Part shown: in pieces, positions 1-6,552 of the stretch
How positions within the stretch are numbered: position 1 is the stretch's first letter
Layout of the letters: every line of letters starts with the position of its first letter
Source: Bifidobacterium breve
GTDB taxonomy: Bacteria; Actinomycetota; Actinomycetes; Mycobacteriales; Mycobacteriaceae
Direction: 5' to 3'
Assembly (NCBI GenBank): GCA_943331415.1
Contig: CALQLM010000071.1
Coordinates: forward strand, 1-6,552
Length of the DNA: 6,552 nt
Program-made: the position numbers and the translations under genes
The notes under the pieces: generated by a model
Told to the model about the DNA's origin: nothing
Seen by the model: the letters and a program-made list of their open reading frames with translations, nothing else
Database searches by the model: none

Positions 1-1
1 C

Positions 2-1003
2 ACGGCATGGCATCGGGGCACTCTCGATCCGGACCATCTGCGCACGATTCAGAAATTCATCCGGGAACTCCCATGCCACATTGCGCCCGACGTGGTTGCG
101 GATAGCGAGAAGGTCCTGGCCGAGCAGGCCGCCGTGCTGCGGCCCGATCAGCTGGACAAGGTTGCCGAACGGTTAGCCATCCACGTCAACCCCGATGGAG
201 TCTTCTCTGATGCGGACCGCGCACGTAAGCGGGGCTTCACCTGGTGTGGCGGCCAGCATCCCGACGGTATGAGTACCGGCAAACTCATCGCTTCTCCGGA
301 GTTACGGTCGCTTTTCGAGAGTTGGATGGCCAAGTTCGCCGCACCCGGGATGTGCAACCCGGACGACCAGAGTCCCTGTACCGGAGGCGAACCCGATGAA
401 GCACGCGCTCAGCGTGATCCGCGCGGCCATGCTCAGCGTCAGCACGACGCGCTGGTGGCACTGGTGCGCGGTCAACTCGGCAATCCCGATCTCGGCACTC
501 ACCGTGGGCTACCGGTCACCGTGATCGCCACCACCACCGTCCAGGATTTGCAGGCGCAGTCCGGGTATGCGGTTACAGCCGGCGGCACCCTGCTACCGAT
601 GTCCGATCTGATCCGGATGGCGAGTCACGCCTACCACTACCTCGCAGTGTTCGACGGTGACAACGGACGTCCGTTGTATCTGGGGCGGTCCAAACGCATC
701 GCCACCCTTGATCAACGAATCATGCTGCACGCAAGGGTACGGGGATGCAGCCATCCCGGCTGCGACGCTCCCGGCTACCGATGTGAAGTGCATCATGTTG
801 ACGAGTGGGCCAACGGCGGCCACACCGACATCGACCGACTGACTTTTGCGTGCGCGGCCCACCACAAACTGCTCGATCAGGGGTGGAAGACCCGCAAGTT
901 GGCCAACGGTGACACCGAATGGATTCCGCCGCCACAACTTCCACTTCTCGGCGGCACCAATGACTTCCACCACCCGGAGCGGCTGCTCGGTGAGGGAGCC
1001 TGA
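2..1003 (+). CDS. DUF222 / HNH endonuclease domain protein (13E12-repeat type), 5' partial
   Basis: The reading frame is open from the first bases of the window, so this is the last 333 residues of a longer protein; the GTG at 92 is an internal valine, not the start. The visible N-terminal part resembles the helical DUF222 region (a TLDPDHLRTIQKF segment is typical). The C-terminus is an HNH nuclease fold: paired cysteines C249 and C254 of the visible part, then C261, the H264-H265 pair followed by W and GG, a TDIDRL segment, C284 and the H287-H288 pair. This is the pattern HHxxxWxxGGxTDxxxL...CxxHH with zinc-binding cysteines. Mycobacteria carry many such genes, including the REP13E12 family of M. 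tuberculosis; their cellular role is not established, and nuclease activity is inferred only from the motif. The C-terminal tail is rich in proline and glycine. The gene converges on aldR with one base between the stop codons. Family identification is confident; function is not. Confidence 0.88.
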   Translation, partial: TAWHRGTLDPDHLRTIQKFIRELPCHIAPDVVADSEKVLAEQAAVLRPDQLDKVAERLAIHVNPDGVFSDADRARKRGFTWCGGQHPDGMSTGKLIASPELRSLFESWMAKFAAPGMCNPDDQSPCTGGEPDEARAQRDPRGHAQRQHDALVALVRGQLGNPDLGTHRGLPVTVIATTTVQDLQAQSGYAVTAGGTLLPMSDLIRMASHAYHYLAVFDGDNGRPLYLGRSKRIATLDQRIMLHARVRGCSHPGCDAPGYRCEVHHVDEWANGGHTDIDRLTFACAAHHKLLDQGWKTRKLANGDTEWIPPPQLPLLGGTNDFHHPERLLGEGA

Positions 1004-1020
1004 GCTATAACGGCGCTCCC
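994..1020. terminator. Candidate bidirectional stem-loop across the HNH and aldR stop codons
   Basis: GGGAGC at 994-999 is complementary to GCTCCC at 1015-1020, giving a 6-bp stem with a 15-base loop that holds both convergent stop codons (TGA 1001-1003 and, on the minus strand, TAG 1007-1005). No T-run follows on either strand, so it is not a classical intrinsic terminator. Mycobacterial terminators often lack one, but a 6-bp stem could also arise by chance in GC-rich DNA. Confidence 0.25.
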
Positions 1021-1520
1021 CCGCGCAGATGCTCGAAAATCAGCGAGGTCTGGGTTCCGGCCACGTCGGAATCGGCATTGAGGTTGTCGACCACGAACGA
1101 CCGCAGGTCGTCGGTATCGCGGGCGGCCACGTGGATGAGGAAGTCGTCGGCGCCGGCTAGGAAGTAGACGTCGATCACCTGCGGCTTGCTTCGGATCTGC
1201 TGGATGAACGTACGGATCTTGCCGCGAGAGCCGGATCGCAGGCTCACCGAGACCATCGCCTGCAGTGGCAGGCCGATGGCAGCGGGGTCGATTTCGGCGT
1301 GGAAACCCCGGATGACGCCGAGGTCCTGCAGGCGCCGCACCCGGCCGTGGCAGGTCGACGGCGCAATCCCGACGGCGTCGGCCAGGGCGCTGTTGGAGGC
1401 CCGGGCATCGGCGTGCAGGAGGGTCAGTAGGCGACGGTCGATCTCATCGAGATCGGCGGGCCGAATATCCTTCGGTTCATCCGACCGGCTGAGCGGTTTT
1501 CGCGACTTTTGTTCGGCCAT
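1005..1520 (-). CDS. aldR: Lrp/AsnC-family transcriptional regulator AldR
   Basis: This 171-residue protein has the two-domain layout of the feast/famine (Lrp/AsnC) family. After a charged, probably disordered tail of about 22 residues, the winged helix-turn-helix runs from LDEIDRRLLTLL (24-35) through the recognition region ALADAVGIAPSTCHGRVRRL (45-64) to the wing around LGVIRGFHAEIDP. The ligand-binding RAM domain follows at about 87-165 and includes the GADD turn at 123-126. It is transcribed divergently from ald, the same arrangement as Rv2779c/Rv2780 of M. tuberculosis, where AldR controls ald in response to alanine and other amino acids. A similar role here is inferred from family and position. 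The ATG at 1520 is chosen because it is the furthest upstream start that leaves the shared promoter region free; it has only a weak GAG-type ribosome site. The family usually forms dimers to octamers that wrap DNA. Confidence 0.9.
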   Translation of the reverse strand: MAEQKSRKPLSRSDEPKDIRPADLDEIDRRLLTLLHADARASNSALADAVGIAPSTCHGRVRRLQDLGVIRGFHAEIDPAAIGLPLQAMVSVSLRSGSRGKIRTFIQQIRSKPQVIDVYFLAGADDFLIHVAARDTDDLRSFVVDNLNADSDVAGTQTSLIFEHLRGGAPL

Positions 1521-1613
1521 GACTCAAGATTAGCGAATTTTCGTCTATCTGATTGCCTTGGATCCGATATTTCTTCAGACTTGTAGGCACATATCCGCAA
1601 TCAAGGAGTACCC
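1521..1613. promoter_or_regulatory. Divergent aldR-ald control region with candidate AldR operator
   Basis: These 93 bases are the only space between the divergent aldR and ald starts and are clearly AT-richer than the flanking genes, so both promoters and the AldR sites must lie here or in the adjacent gene ends. An imperfect dyad sits at 1527-1550: AGATTAGCGAA, two T bases, then TTCGTCTATCT, with 8 of 11 arm positions complementary, close to the aldR start. A smaller GATAT (1566-1570) / ATATC (1591-1595) pair lies nearer ald. I could not assign -35 and -10 hexamers with confidence. The dyad as an AldR site is inference. Confidence 0.6.
1603..1608 (+). promoter_or_regulatory. Ribosome binding site of ald
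   Basis: AAGGAG lies 5 bases before the GTG at 1614. It is a strong Shine-Dalgarno match and settles the choice of the GTG start, which also gives the canonical MRVGIPTEIK N-terminus of the family. Confidence 0.85.
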
Positions 1614-2722
<1,109 letters not shown>

Positions 2723-2729
<7 letters not shown>

Positions 2730-2743
2730 GTAACCGCTAGCCC
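2723..2743. terminator. Candidate stem-loop across the ald and pepR stop codons
   Basis: GGGCT (2723-2727) pairs with AGCCC (2739-2743), and a G·U pair can extend the stem inward. The structure spans the ald TGA and the pepR TAG (minus strand). It is short and no T-run follows on either strand, so function as a bidirectional terminator is only a possibility. No stronger terminator is visible between these convergent genes. Confidence 0.22.
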
Positions 2744-4011
2744 GCGATCGCCCGAAGCGATTGCGGCAGTGAGCGTTTGGATCGATGCGGACCCAGAACG
2801 GCGGCGCCGAAATGCCCGGACAGTACCTTGTGGGCCACCGCGTTGACCTCGTCGACGGTGACGGCCTCAATGCGCTGCAGGGTGTCCGAGATGGTGCGGT
2901 ACTCACCGTAGTTGAGTTCACTGCGGCCGAGGCGGTTCATCCGGGACGCTGAATCCTCCAGTCCCAGCACTAGTGCACCGCGCAGTGAACCCTTGGCGAT
3001 CCGGCACTCGGAGTCGGTAATGCCGTCACGAGCCACGGTCTCGAGCACCTCGGTGGTCAGTCGCACCACTTCGTCGAATCGTTCCGGTAGGCAACCGGCG
3101 TATACCGAGAAGGCGCCGCAATCGGAGAACGTGTCAATGGTCGAATACACCGAGTAGGCAAGTCCGCGGGTTTCCCGGATCTCCTGGAACAGCCGCGAAC
3201 TCAAGCCGCCACCGAGAGCACCGTTGAGCACCGACAGTGCCCATCGATGTTCCCAACTGCGGCCGGGAATCCGCACACCAAGGCTCATATGGGTCTGCTC
3301 AGAATCACGATTGACCAGCATGAGACTGGGCCGGCCGGGAAGCCGACCCGCCCCGGATCGCGGCGGCACCGGCGTGCGCCCCTTGGTCAACCGGGCACCG
3401 AAATGCCGACGCACCAGAGCGACGACGTGGTCGTGGTCGATATTGCCGGCTACCGCCACCACCATCCGCTCCGGGATGTAGCGCCGGACGTGGAAGGACT
3501 GCAATTGATTTCGCGTCATCGATGACACCGAGTCGATGCTGCCGATCACCGGCCGGCCGAGCGGATGGTCACCGAACATCGCTGACAGGAATACCTCGCC
3601 CAGGGTGTCCTCGGGATCGTCATCGCGCATCGCGATCTCCTCGAGCACGACGTCACGCTCGACGGCGACATCACCCGCCGCGCACACGCCGTTGAGCACG
3701 ACATCGGCTACCAGATCGACGGCCAGTTCGAGATCCTCGTCGAGCACATGCGCGTAGTAGCAGGTGTGTTCCTTGGCGGTGAACGCGTTCAGTTCACCAC
3801 CGACGGCATCGACTGCCTGGGCGATCTCGACCGACCTACGCGTAGGGGTGGCCTTGAAGAGCAGGTGCTCCAGGAAGTGCGCGGCGCCGGCGACGGTCGG
3901 GCCCTCATCGCGGGAACCGACGTTGACCCAGACCCCGACCGACGCCGAGCGCACCGACGGTACGAACTCGGTGACCACCCGCAATCCGCCGGGCAGGACC
4001 GTGCGACGCAT
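2737..4011 (-). CDS. pepR: M16-family zinc metallopeptidase (PepR-like, processing-peptidase family)
   Basis: With the ATG at 4011 this is a 424-residue protein related to mitochondrial processing peptidase and M. tuberculosis PepR (Rv2782c). The inverted zinc motif HFLEH is at 45-49 (H45 and H49 zinc ligands, E48 general base), and the third ligand E125 lies exactly 76 residues after H49, as in the family. NAFTAKEHTCYYAHV (75-89) is the conserved substrate-cleft segment. The inactive C-terminal M16 half has the glycine-rich loop LGGGLSSRLFQ (266-276) and the RGLAYSVYS segment containing the family's R282 and Y286. No signal peptide or membrane segment is seen, so it is probably cytoplasmic; its substrate is unknown. 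It lies downstream of gpsI on the same strand, 55 bases from the gpsI stop, and is probably co-transcribed. The start is uncertain: in-frame GTG at 4062 and ATG at 4089 (the latter overlapping the end of gpsI) would give 441 and 450 residues. The open frame upstream of 4089 is only a shadow over gpsI. Confidence 0.93.
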   Translation of the reverse strand: MRRTVLPGGLRVVTEFVPSVRSASVGVWVNVGSRDEGPTVAGAAHFLEHLLFKATPTRRSVEIAQAVDAVGGELNAFTAKEHTCYYAHVLDEDLELAVDLVADVVLNGVCAAGDVAVERDVVLEEIAMRDDDPEDTLGEVFLSAMFGDHPLGRPVIGSIDSVSSMTRNQLQSFHVRRYIPERMVVAVAGNIDHDHVVALVRRHFGARLTKGRTPVPPRSGAGRLPGRPSLMLVNRDSEQTHMSLGVRIPGRSWEHRWALSVLNGALGGGLSSRLFQEIRETRGLAYSVYSTIDTFSDCGAFSVYAGCLPERFDEVVRLTTEVLETVARDGITDSECRIAKGSLRGALVLGLEDSASRMNRLGRSELNYGEYRTISDTLQRIEAVTVDEVNAVAHKVLSGHFGAAVLGPHRSKRSLPQSLRAIAG

Positions 4012-4020
4012 AGCCGAAAG

Positions 4021-4024
4021 CTCC
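4021..4024 (-). promoter_or_regulatory. pepR ribosome binding site buried in a stem-loop
   Basis: On the minus strand GGAG (4024-4021) ends 9 bases before the ATG at 4011, a normal spacing. These four bases are the last four of the 3' arm of the hairpin at 4021-4056, so they would be paired whenever the hairpin forms. This site applies only if 4011 is the true start. Confidence 0.5.
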
Positions 4025-4056
4025 GGGGCCGACGCATCAGTGCGTCGGCCCCGGAG
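4021..4056 (-). promoter_or_regulatory. Perfect 16-bp stem-loop between gpsI and pepR
   Basis: CTCCGGGGCCGACGCA (4021-4036) is the exact reverse complement of 4041-4056, separated by the 4-base loop TCAG. The stem is 16 bp without mismatch and very GC-rich, so the RNA hairpin should be extremely stable. It lies 10 bases after the gpsI stop on the minus strand and is followed by CTTTCGGCT and then the pepR ATG. With no real U-run it is a poor classical terminator. It could end or protect the 3' end of the gpsI message, be an RNase III site, or limit pepR translation by covering its Shine-Dalgarno. If pepR starts at 4062 or 4089 the hairpin lies inside its first codons instead. The structure is seen directly; its role is inference. 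Confidence 0.8.
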
Positions 4057-4066
4057 ATTCACGGAC

Positions 4067-6304
4067 CTAGCTATTGGCGGTCGCGGCATCGACCGGCGCA
4101 GGTGCGCCCTCCGCTGCAGAGTCCTCGTCAACCGGGACCAGCGAGATCTTGCCGCGGTTGTCGATATCAGCGATCTCGACCCGAAGCTTGTCACCGAGCT
4201 TGACCACGTCTTCGACCTTGGAGACCCGCTTGCCCCGGCCCAGCTTCGAGATGTGGACCAGGCCGTCGCGACCGGGCAGCAGCGAGACGAACGCACCGAA
4301 GTCGGTGGTCTTGACGACGGTTCCGAGGAACCGCTCGCCGATCTTCGGCAGCTGCGGGTTGGCGATCGCATTGATCATGTCGATCGCGGCCTGCGCCGAT
4401 GCGCCGTCGGTGGCACCGACGAACACGGTGCCGTCGTCCTCGATCGAGATCGAGGCGCCGGTCTGCTCGGTGATCGAGTTGATCATCTTGCCCTTGGGCC
4501 CGATGACCTCGCCGATCTTGTCCACCGGCACCTTGATGGCCGTGACGCGCGGTGCGTACGGGCTCATCTCGTCAGGCGCGTCGATAGCCTCGGCCATCAC
4601 GTCCAGGATCACCAGTCGGGCGTCCTTCGCCTGTGCTAGCGCACCGGCCAGCACATGCGACGGAATGCCGTCGAGTTTGGTGTCCAACTGCAGGGCCGTG
4701 ACGAACTCCTTGGTGCCGGCGACCTTGAAGTCCATATCGCCGAATGCGTCCTCGGCACCGAGGATGTCGGTCAGTGCGACGTAGCGCGTCTCACCATTAA
4801 CCTCCTCGGACACCAGACCCATCGCGATACCGGCGACCGGGGCCTTGAGCGGCACACCGGCGTTCAGCAGCGACAGCGTCGAGGCACACACCGAACCCAT
4901 CGAGGTGGACCCGTTGGAACTCAGTGCCTCCGAGACCTGACGGATGGCGTACGGGAATTCCTCGACGCTGGGCAGCACCGGCATCAGGGCGCGCTCGGCG
5001 AGTGCGCCGTGGCCGATCTCGCGACGCTTGGGTGAGCCCACCCGGCCGGTCTCACCGGTCGAGTACGGCGGGAAGTTGTAGTGGTGCATGTAGCGCTTGG
5101 ACTTCTCCGGACCCAGCGAGTCGATCTGCTGGGCCATCTTGACCATGTCCAACGTGGTGACACCCATGATCTGGGTCTCGCCACGTTCGAACAGCGCGCT
5201 GCCGTGTGCACGCGGGATGATCGCCACCTCGGCGCTCAGCGCACGGATATCGGTGATACCGCGGCCGTCGATACGGAAGTGGTCGGTCAGGATCCGCTGG
5301 CGCACAAGCTTCTTCGTCAGCGACCGGAATGCCGCCCCGATCTCCTTCTCGCGGCCGGCGAAGTTCTCGCCCAACCGGTTGAGCACATCACCCTTGATCT
5401 GTTCGGTGCGCTCGTCGCGCTCCTGCTTGCCGGCGATGGTGAGCGCCTGGGACAACGAGTCGCCGGCCACATCGACGACGGCCGCGTAGGCGTCATCGGC
5501 GTAATCCGGGAACACCGGGTAGTCGGCGGTCTCCTTGGCGGCCCGGCTGGCCAGATCGCGTTGCGCCGCACACAGGGCTGCGATGAACGGCTTGGCCGCT
5601 TCCAGCCCTTCGGCGACGACGCTCTCGGTGGGTGCGGTGGCACCCGCGGCGATGAGTTCGATGACGTGATCGGTGGCCTCGGCCTCGACCATCATGATCG
5701 CGACGTCACCGTCGTGAACAACCCGGCCGGCGACGACCATGTCGAACACCGCGTCCTTGAGCTGCTCGACAGTCGGGAACGCCACCCACTGGTTCTTGAT
5801 CAGCGCCACCCGCACTCCGCCGACCGGGCCGGAGAACGGTAGGCCGGAGATCTGGGTGGAAGCCGATGCGGCATTGATGGCCAGCACGTCGTAGAGATCG
5901 TTGGGATCAAGGCTCAGGATCGTCACGACGACCTGGATCTCGTTGCGCAGGCCGGAGACGAACGACGGGCGCAGCGGCCGGTCGATCAGACGGCAGGTGA
6001 GGATGGCGTCGGTAGACGGCCGGCCCTCGCGCCGGAAGAACGAGCCGGGGATCAGGCCCGCGGCATACATACGCTCCTCCACGTCGATGGTCAGCGGGAA
6101 GAAGTCGAAGTGCTCTTTGGGTGACTTGCCGGCGGTGGTCGCCGACAGCAGCAGGGTTTCGTCGTCGAGGTAGGCGACGACAGCGCCGGCGGCCTGTTGG
6201 GCCAGCCGGCCGGTCTCGAATCGGATGGTGCGGGTGCCGAAGCTCCCGTTGTCGATGGTGGCGGTTGCTTCGAACACGCCTTCGTCGATTTCAGCGACAG
6301 ACAT
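4067..6304 (-). CDS. gpsI: Polynucleotide phosphorylase / guanosine pentaphosphate synthetase
   Basis: PNPase degrades RNA 3' to 5' using phosphate, releasing nucleoside diphosphates, and can run in reverse to add tails. It forms a ring-shaped trimer; the actinobacterial form was also described as a guanosine pentaphosphate synthetase, hence gpsI. All domains are present in 745 residues. The first RNase PH core (about 15-150) has the RNA-binding loop FFRREGR at 89-95. A helical linker follows (about 240-345). The second, catalytic RNase PH core (about 350-570) has R427, R428 and H432 in KRREIGHG, the phosphate site NGSTS (464-468), and the metal/catalytic aspartates D519 and D525 in [12 protein letters not shown] domain has IGPKGK at 601-606, an S1 domain lies at about 655-725, and a short Ala/Pro/acidic tail ends the protein. 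The E. coli histidine after the first catalytic aspartate is alanine here (A520). The ATG at 6304 gives [12 protein letters not shown], matching mycobacterial homologues. A structured leader precedes it; pepR follows. Confidence 0.97.
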   Translation of the reverse strand: MSVAEIDEGVFEATATIDNGSFGTRTIRFETGRLAQQAAGAVVAYLDDETLLLSATTAGKSPKEHFDFFPLTIDVEERMYAAGLIPGSFFRREGRPSTDAILTCRLIDRPLRPSFVSGLRNEIQVVVTILSLDPNDLYDVLAINAASASTQISGLPFSGPVGGVRVALIKNQWVAFPTVEQLKDAVFDMVVAGRVVHDGDVAIMMVEAEATDHVIELIAAGATAPTESVVAEGLEAAKPFIAALCAAQRDLASRAAKETADYPVFPDYADDAYAAVVDVAGDSLSQALTIAGKQERDERTEQIKGDVLNRLGENFAGREKEIGAAFRSLTKKLVRQRILTDHFRIDGRGITDIRALSAEVAIIPRAHGSALFERGETQIMGVTTLDMVKMAQQIDSLGPEKSKRYMHHYNFPPYSTGETGRVGSPKRREIGHGALAERALMPVLPSVEEFPYAIRQVSEALSSNGSTSMGSVCASTLSLLNAGVPLKAPVAGIAMGLVSEEVNGETRYVALTDILGAEDAFGDMDFKVAGTKEFVTALQLDTKLDGIPSHVLAGALAQAKDARLVILDVMAEAIDAPDEMSPYAPRVTAIKVPVDKIGEVIGPKGKMINSITEQTGASISIEDDGTVFVGATDGASAQAAIDMINAIANPQLPKIGERFLGTVVKTTDFGAFVSLLPGRDGLVHISKLGRGKRVSKVEDVVKLGDKLRVEIADIDNRGKISLVPVDEDSAAEGAPAPVDAATANS

Positions 6305-6552
6305 AGAGGTCCGTACAGCCTTTCTGGGAATTCACTGTTCAGATGTTTCGCGTCGCCACAGTGAACTCGGGTGACCCGAGAGCGCTAGGAAAGCGCCCCG
6401 GATACGGCTACGGCCGTCGATCGAAGCGGCCGGGGGTGTGAATTCAAGCCCGGCAGCCACTACCGAAGACCGCCCGATCGGGGAGCCTCGCTAGGGAGAC
6501 GCAGGAACGGGACGCGCTGATGTGCGCGCACCGCACCAGGTGTTCGAGCCGG
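6305..6552 (-). promoter_or_regulatory. gpsI upstream region / structured 5' leader
   Basis: These 248 bases hold no convincing gene on either strand, and I see neither the end of rpsO nor an obvious promoter hexamer. They hold a run of inverted repeats: TTCACTGT (6331-6338) with ACAGTGAA (6358-6365), loop 19; CTCGGG (6366-6371) with CCCGAG (6375-6380), loop 3; GCGCT (6382-6386) with AGCGC (6392-6396), loop 5; CCCCGG (6396-6401) with CCGGGG (6430-6435), enclosing ACGGC (6404-6408) with GCCGT (6413-6417); CGGCAG (6451-6456) with CTACCG (6460-6465), with one G·U pair in the minus-strand RNA; and the palindrome CCCGATCGGG (6473-6482). CGGCCG at 6411-6416 can alternatively pair with CGGCCG at 6427-6432, excluding the inner stem. 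In E. coli and Streptomyces the region before pnp carries RNase III-cleaved hairpins used in autoregulation; a similar role here is inference. The last 70 bases toward 6552 show nothing I can name. Confidence 0.6.
6319..6325 (-). promoter_or_regulatory. Distant Shine-Dalgarno-like sequence of gpsI
   Basis: On the minus strand AGAAAGG (6325-6319) is the best purine-rich match upstream of the gpsI ATG, but 14 bases separate it from the start codon, longer than usual. No better site lies closer. Translation may therefore use this long spacing, or depend on leader folding. Confidence 0.4.

Noticed and set aside
4021..4056. Hairpin read as part of a repeat family or CRISPR array
   Set aside because: It is a single inverted repeat; no other copy or direct-repeat series is seen in the window.
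4012..4371. 120-codon N-terminal extension of the M16 peptidase frame
   Set aside because: Most of it overlaps the gpsI S1 domain in another frame and is Ser/Arg-rich without family similarity. Only starts at or after 4089 are plausible.
5081..5842. Long plus-strand open frame (253 codons) antisense to gpsI
   Set aside because: It is a mirror of gpsI coding with an Asp/Arg/Gly/Leu-rich translation and no recognisable domain.
5980..6304. A520 in place of the E. coli histidine next to the first catalytic aspartate of PNPase as a sign of altered activity
   Set aside because: The catalytic aspartates, arginines and phosphate loop are intact, and mycobacterial PNPases as I recall them also read AEDAFGDMD. 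It is most likely the lineage norm.
6343..6441. Small plus-strand frame of 32 codons in the gpsI leader
   Set aside because: No ribosome site, low-information sequence, and it is the complement of the hairpin array.
6441..6552. End of rpsO, or a tRNA suggested by a TTCGAG string near the right edge
   Set aside because: None of the three minus-strand frames reads as the S15 C-terminus, and the bases around the string cannot form a T-arm.

Overview
The window looks chromosomal and comes from a high-GC actinomycete, almost certainly a Mycobacterium (Mycolicibacterium) species. The evidence is protein-level resemblance, recalled rather than searched, to the M. tuberculosis aldR-ald and pepR-gpsI neighbourhood (Rv2779c to Rv2783c), together with a DUF222/HNH gene of the '13E12' type that is abundant in mycobacteria. 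It is mostly a conserved housekeeping segment. I did not find a convincing undescribed multi-gene system. The most interesting content is RNA-level structure in the gpsI-pepR transcription unit.

Layout from left to right: (1) positions 2-1003, + strand, the 3' part of a DUF222/HNH-endonuclease gene whose start lies outside the window. (2) 1005-1520, - strand, an Lrp/AsnC-family regulator (aldR), tail to tail with the HNH gene and one base apart. (3) 1521-1613, the divergent aldR/ald control region, with an imperfect dyad. (4) 1614-2729, + strand, ald, L-alanine dehydrogenase with all expected active-site residues. (5) 2737-4011, - strand, an M16 zinc peptidase (pepR), tail to tail with ald and seven bases apart. 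(6) 4021-4056, a perfect 16-bp stem with a 4-base loop between gpsI and pepR; it contains the only well-spaced Shine-Dalgarno of pepR for its most downstream start. (7) 4067-6304, - strand, gpsI/pnp, polynucleotide phosphorylase. (8) 6305-6552, the non-coding upstream region of gpsI, rich in short inverted repeats.

Two functional modules are visible. AldR and Ald form a regulator-enzyme pair for alanine catabolism and NADH balance. GpsI and PepR are co-directional and probably co-transcribed (RNA turnover and a processing-peptidase-like protein). The hairpins in the gpsI leader and in the gpsI-pepR gap suggest post-transcriptional control, as known for pnp genes of other bacteria. Compared with M. 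tuberculosis as I remember it, the oxidoreductase gene Rv2781c that lies between ald and pepR is missing here.
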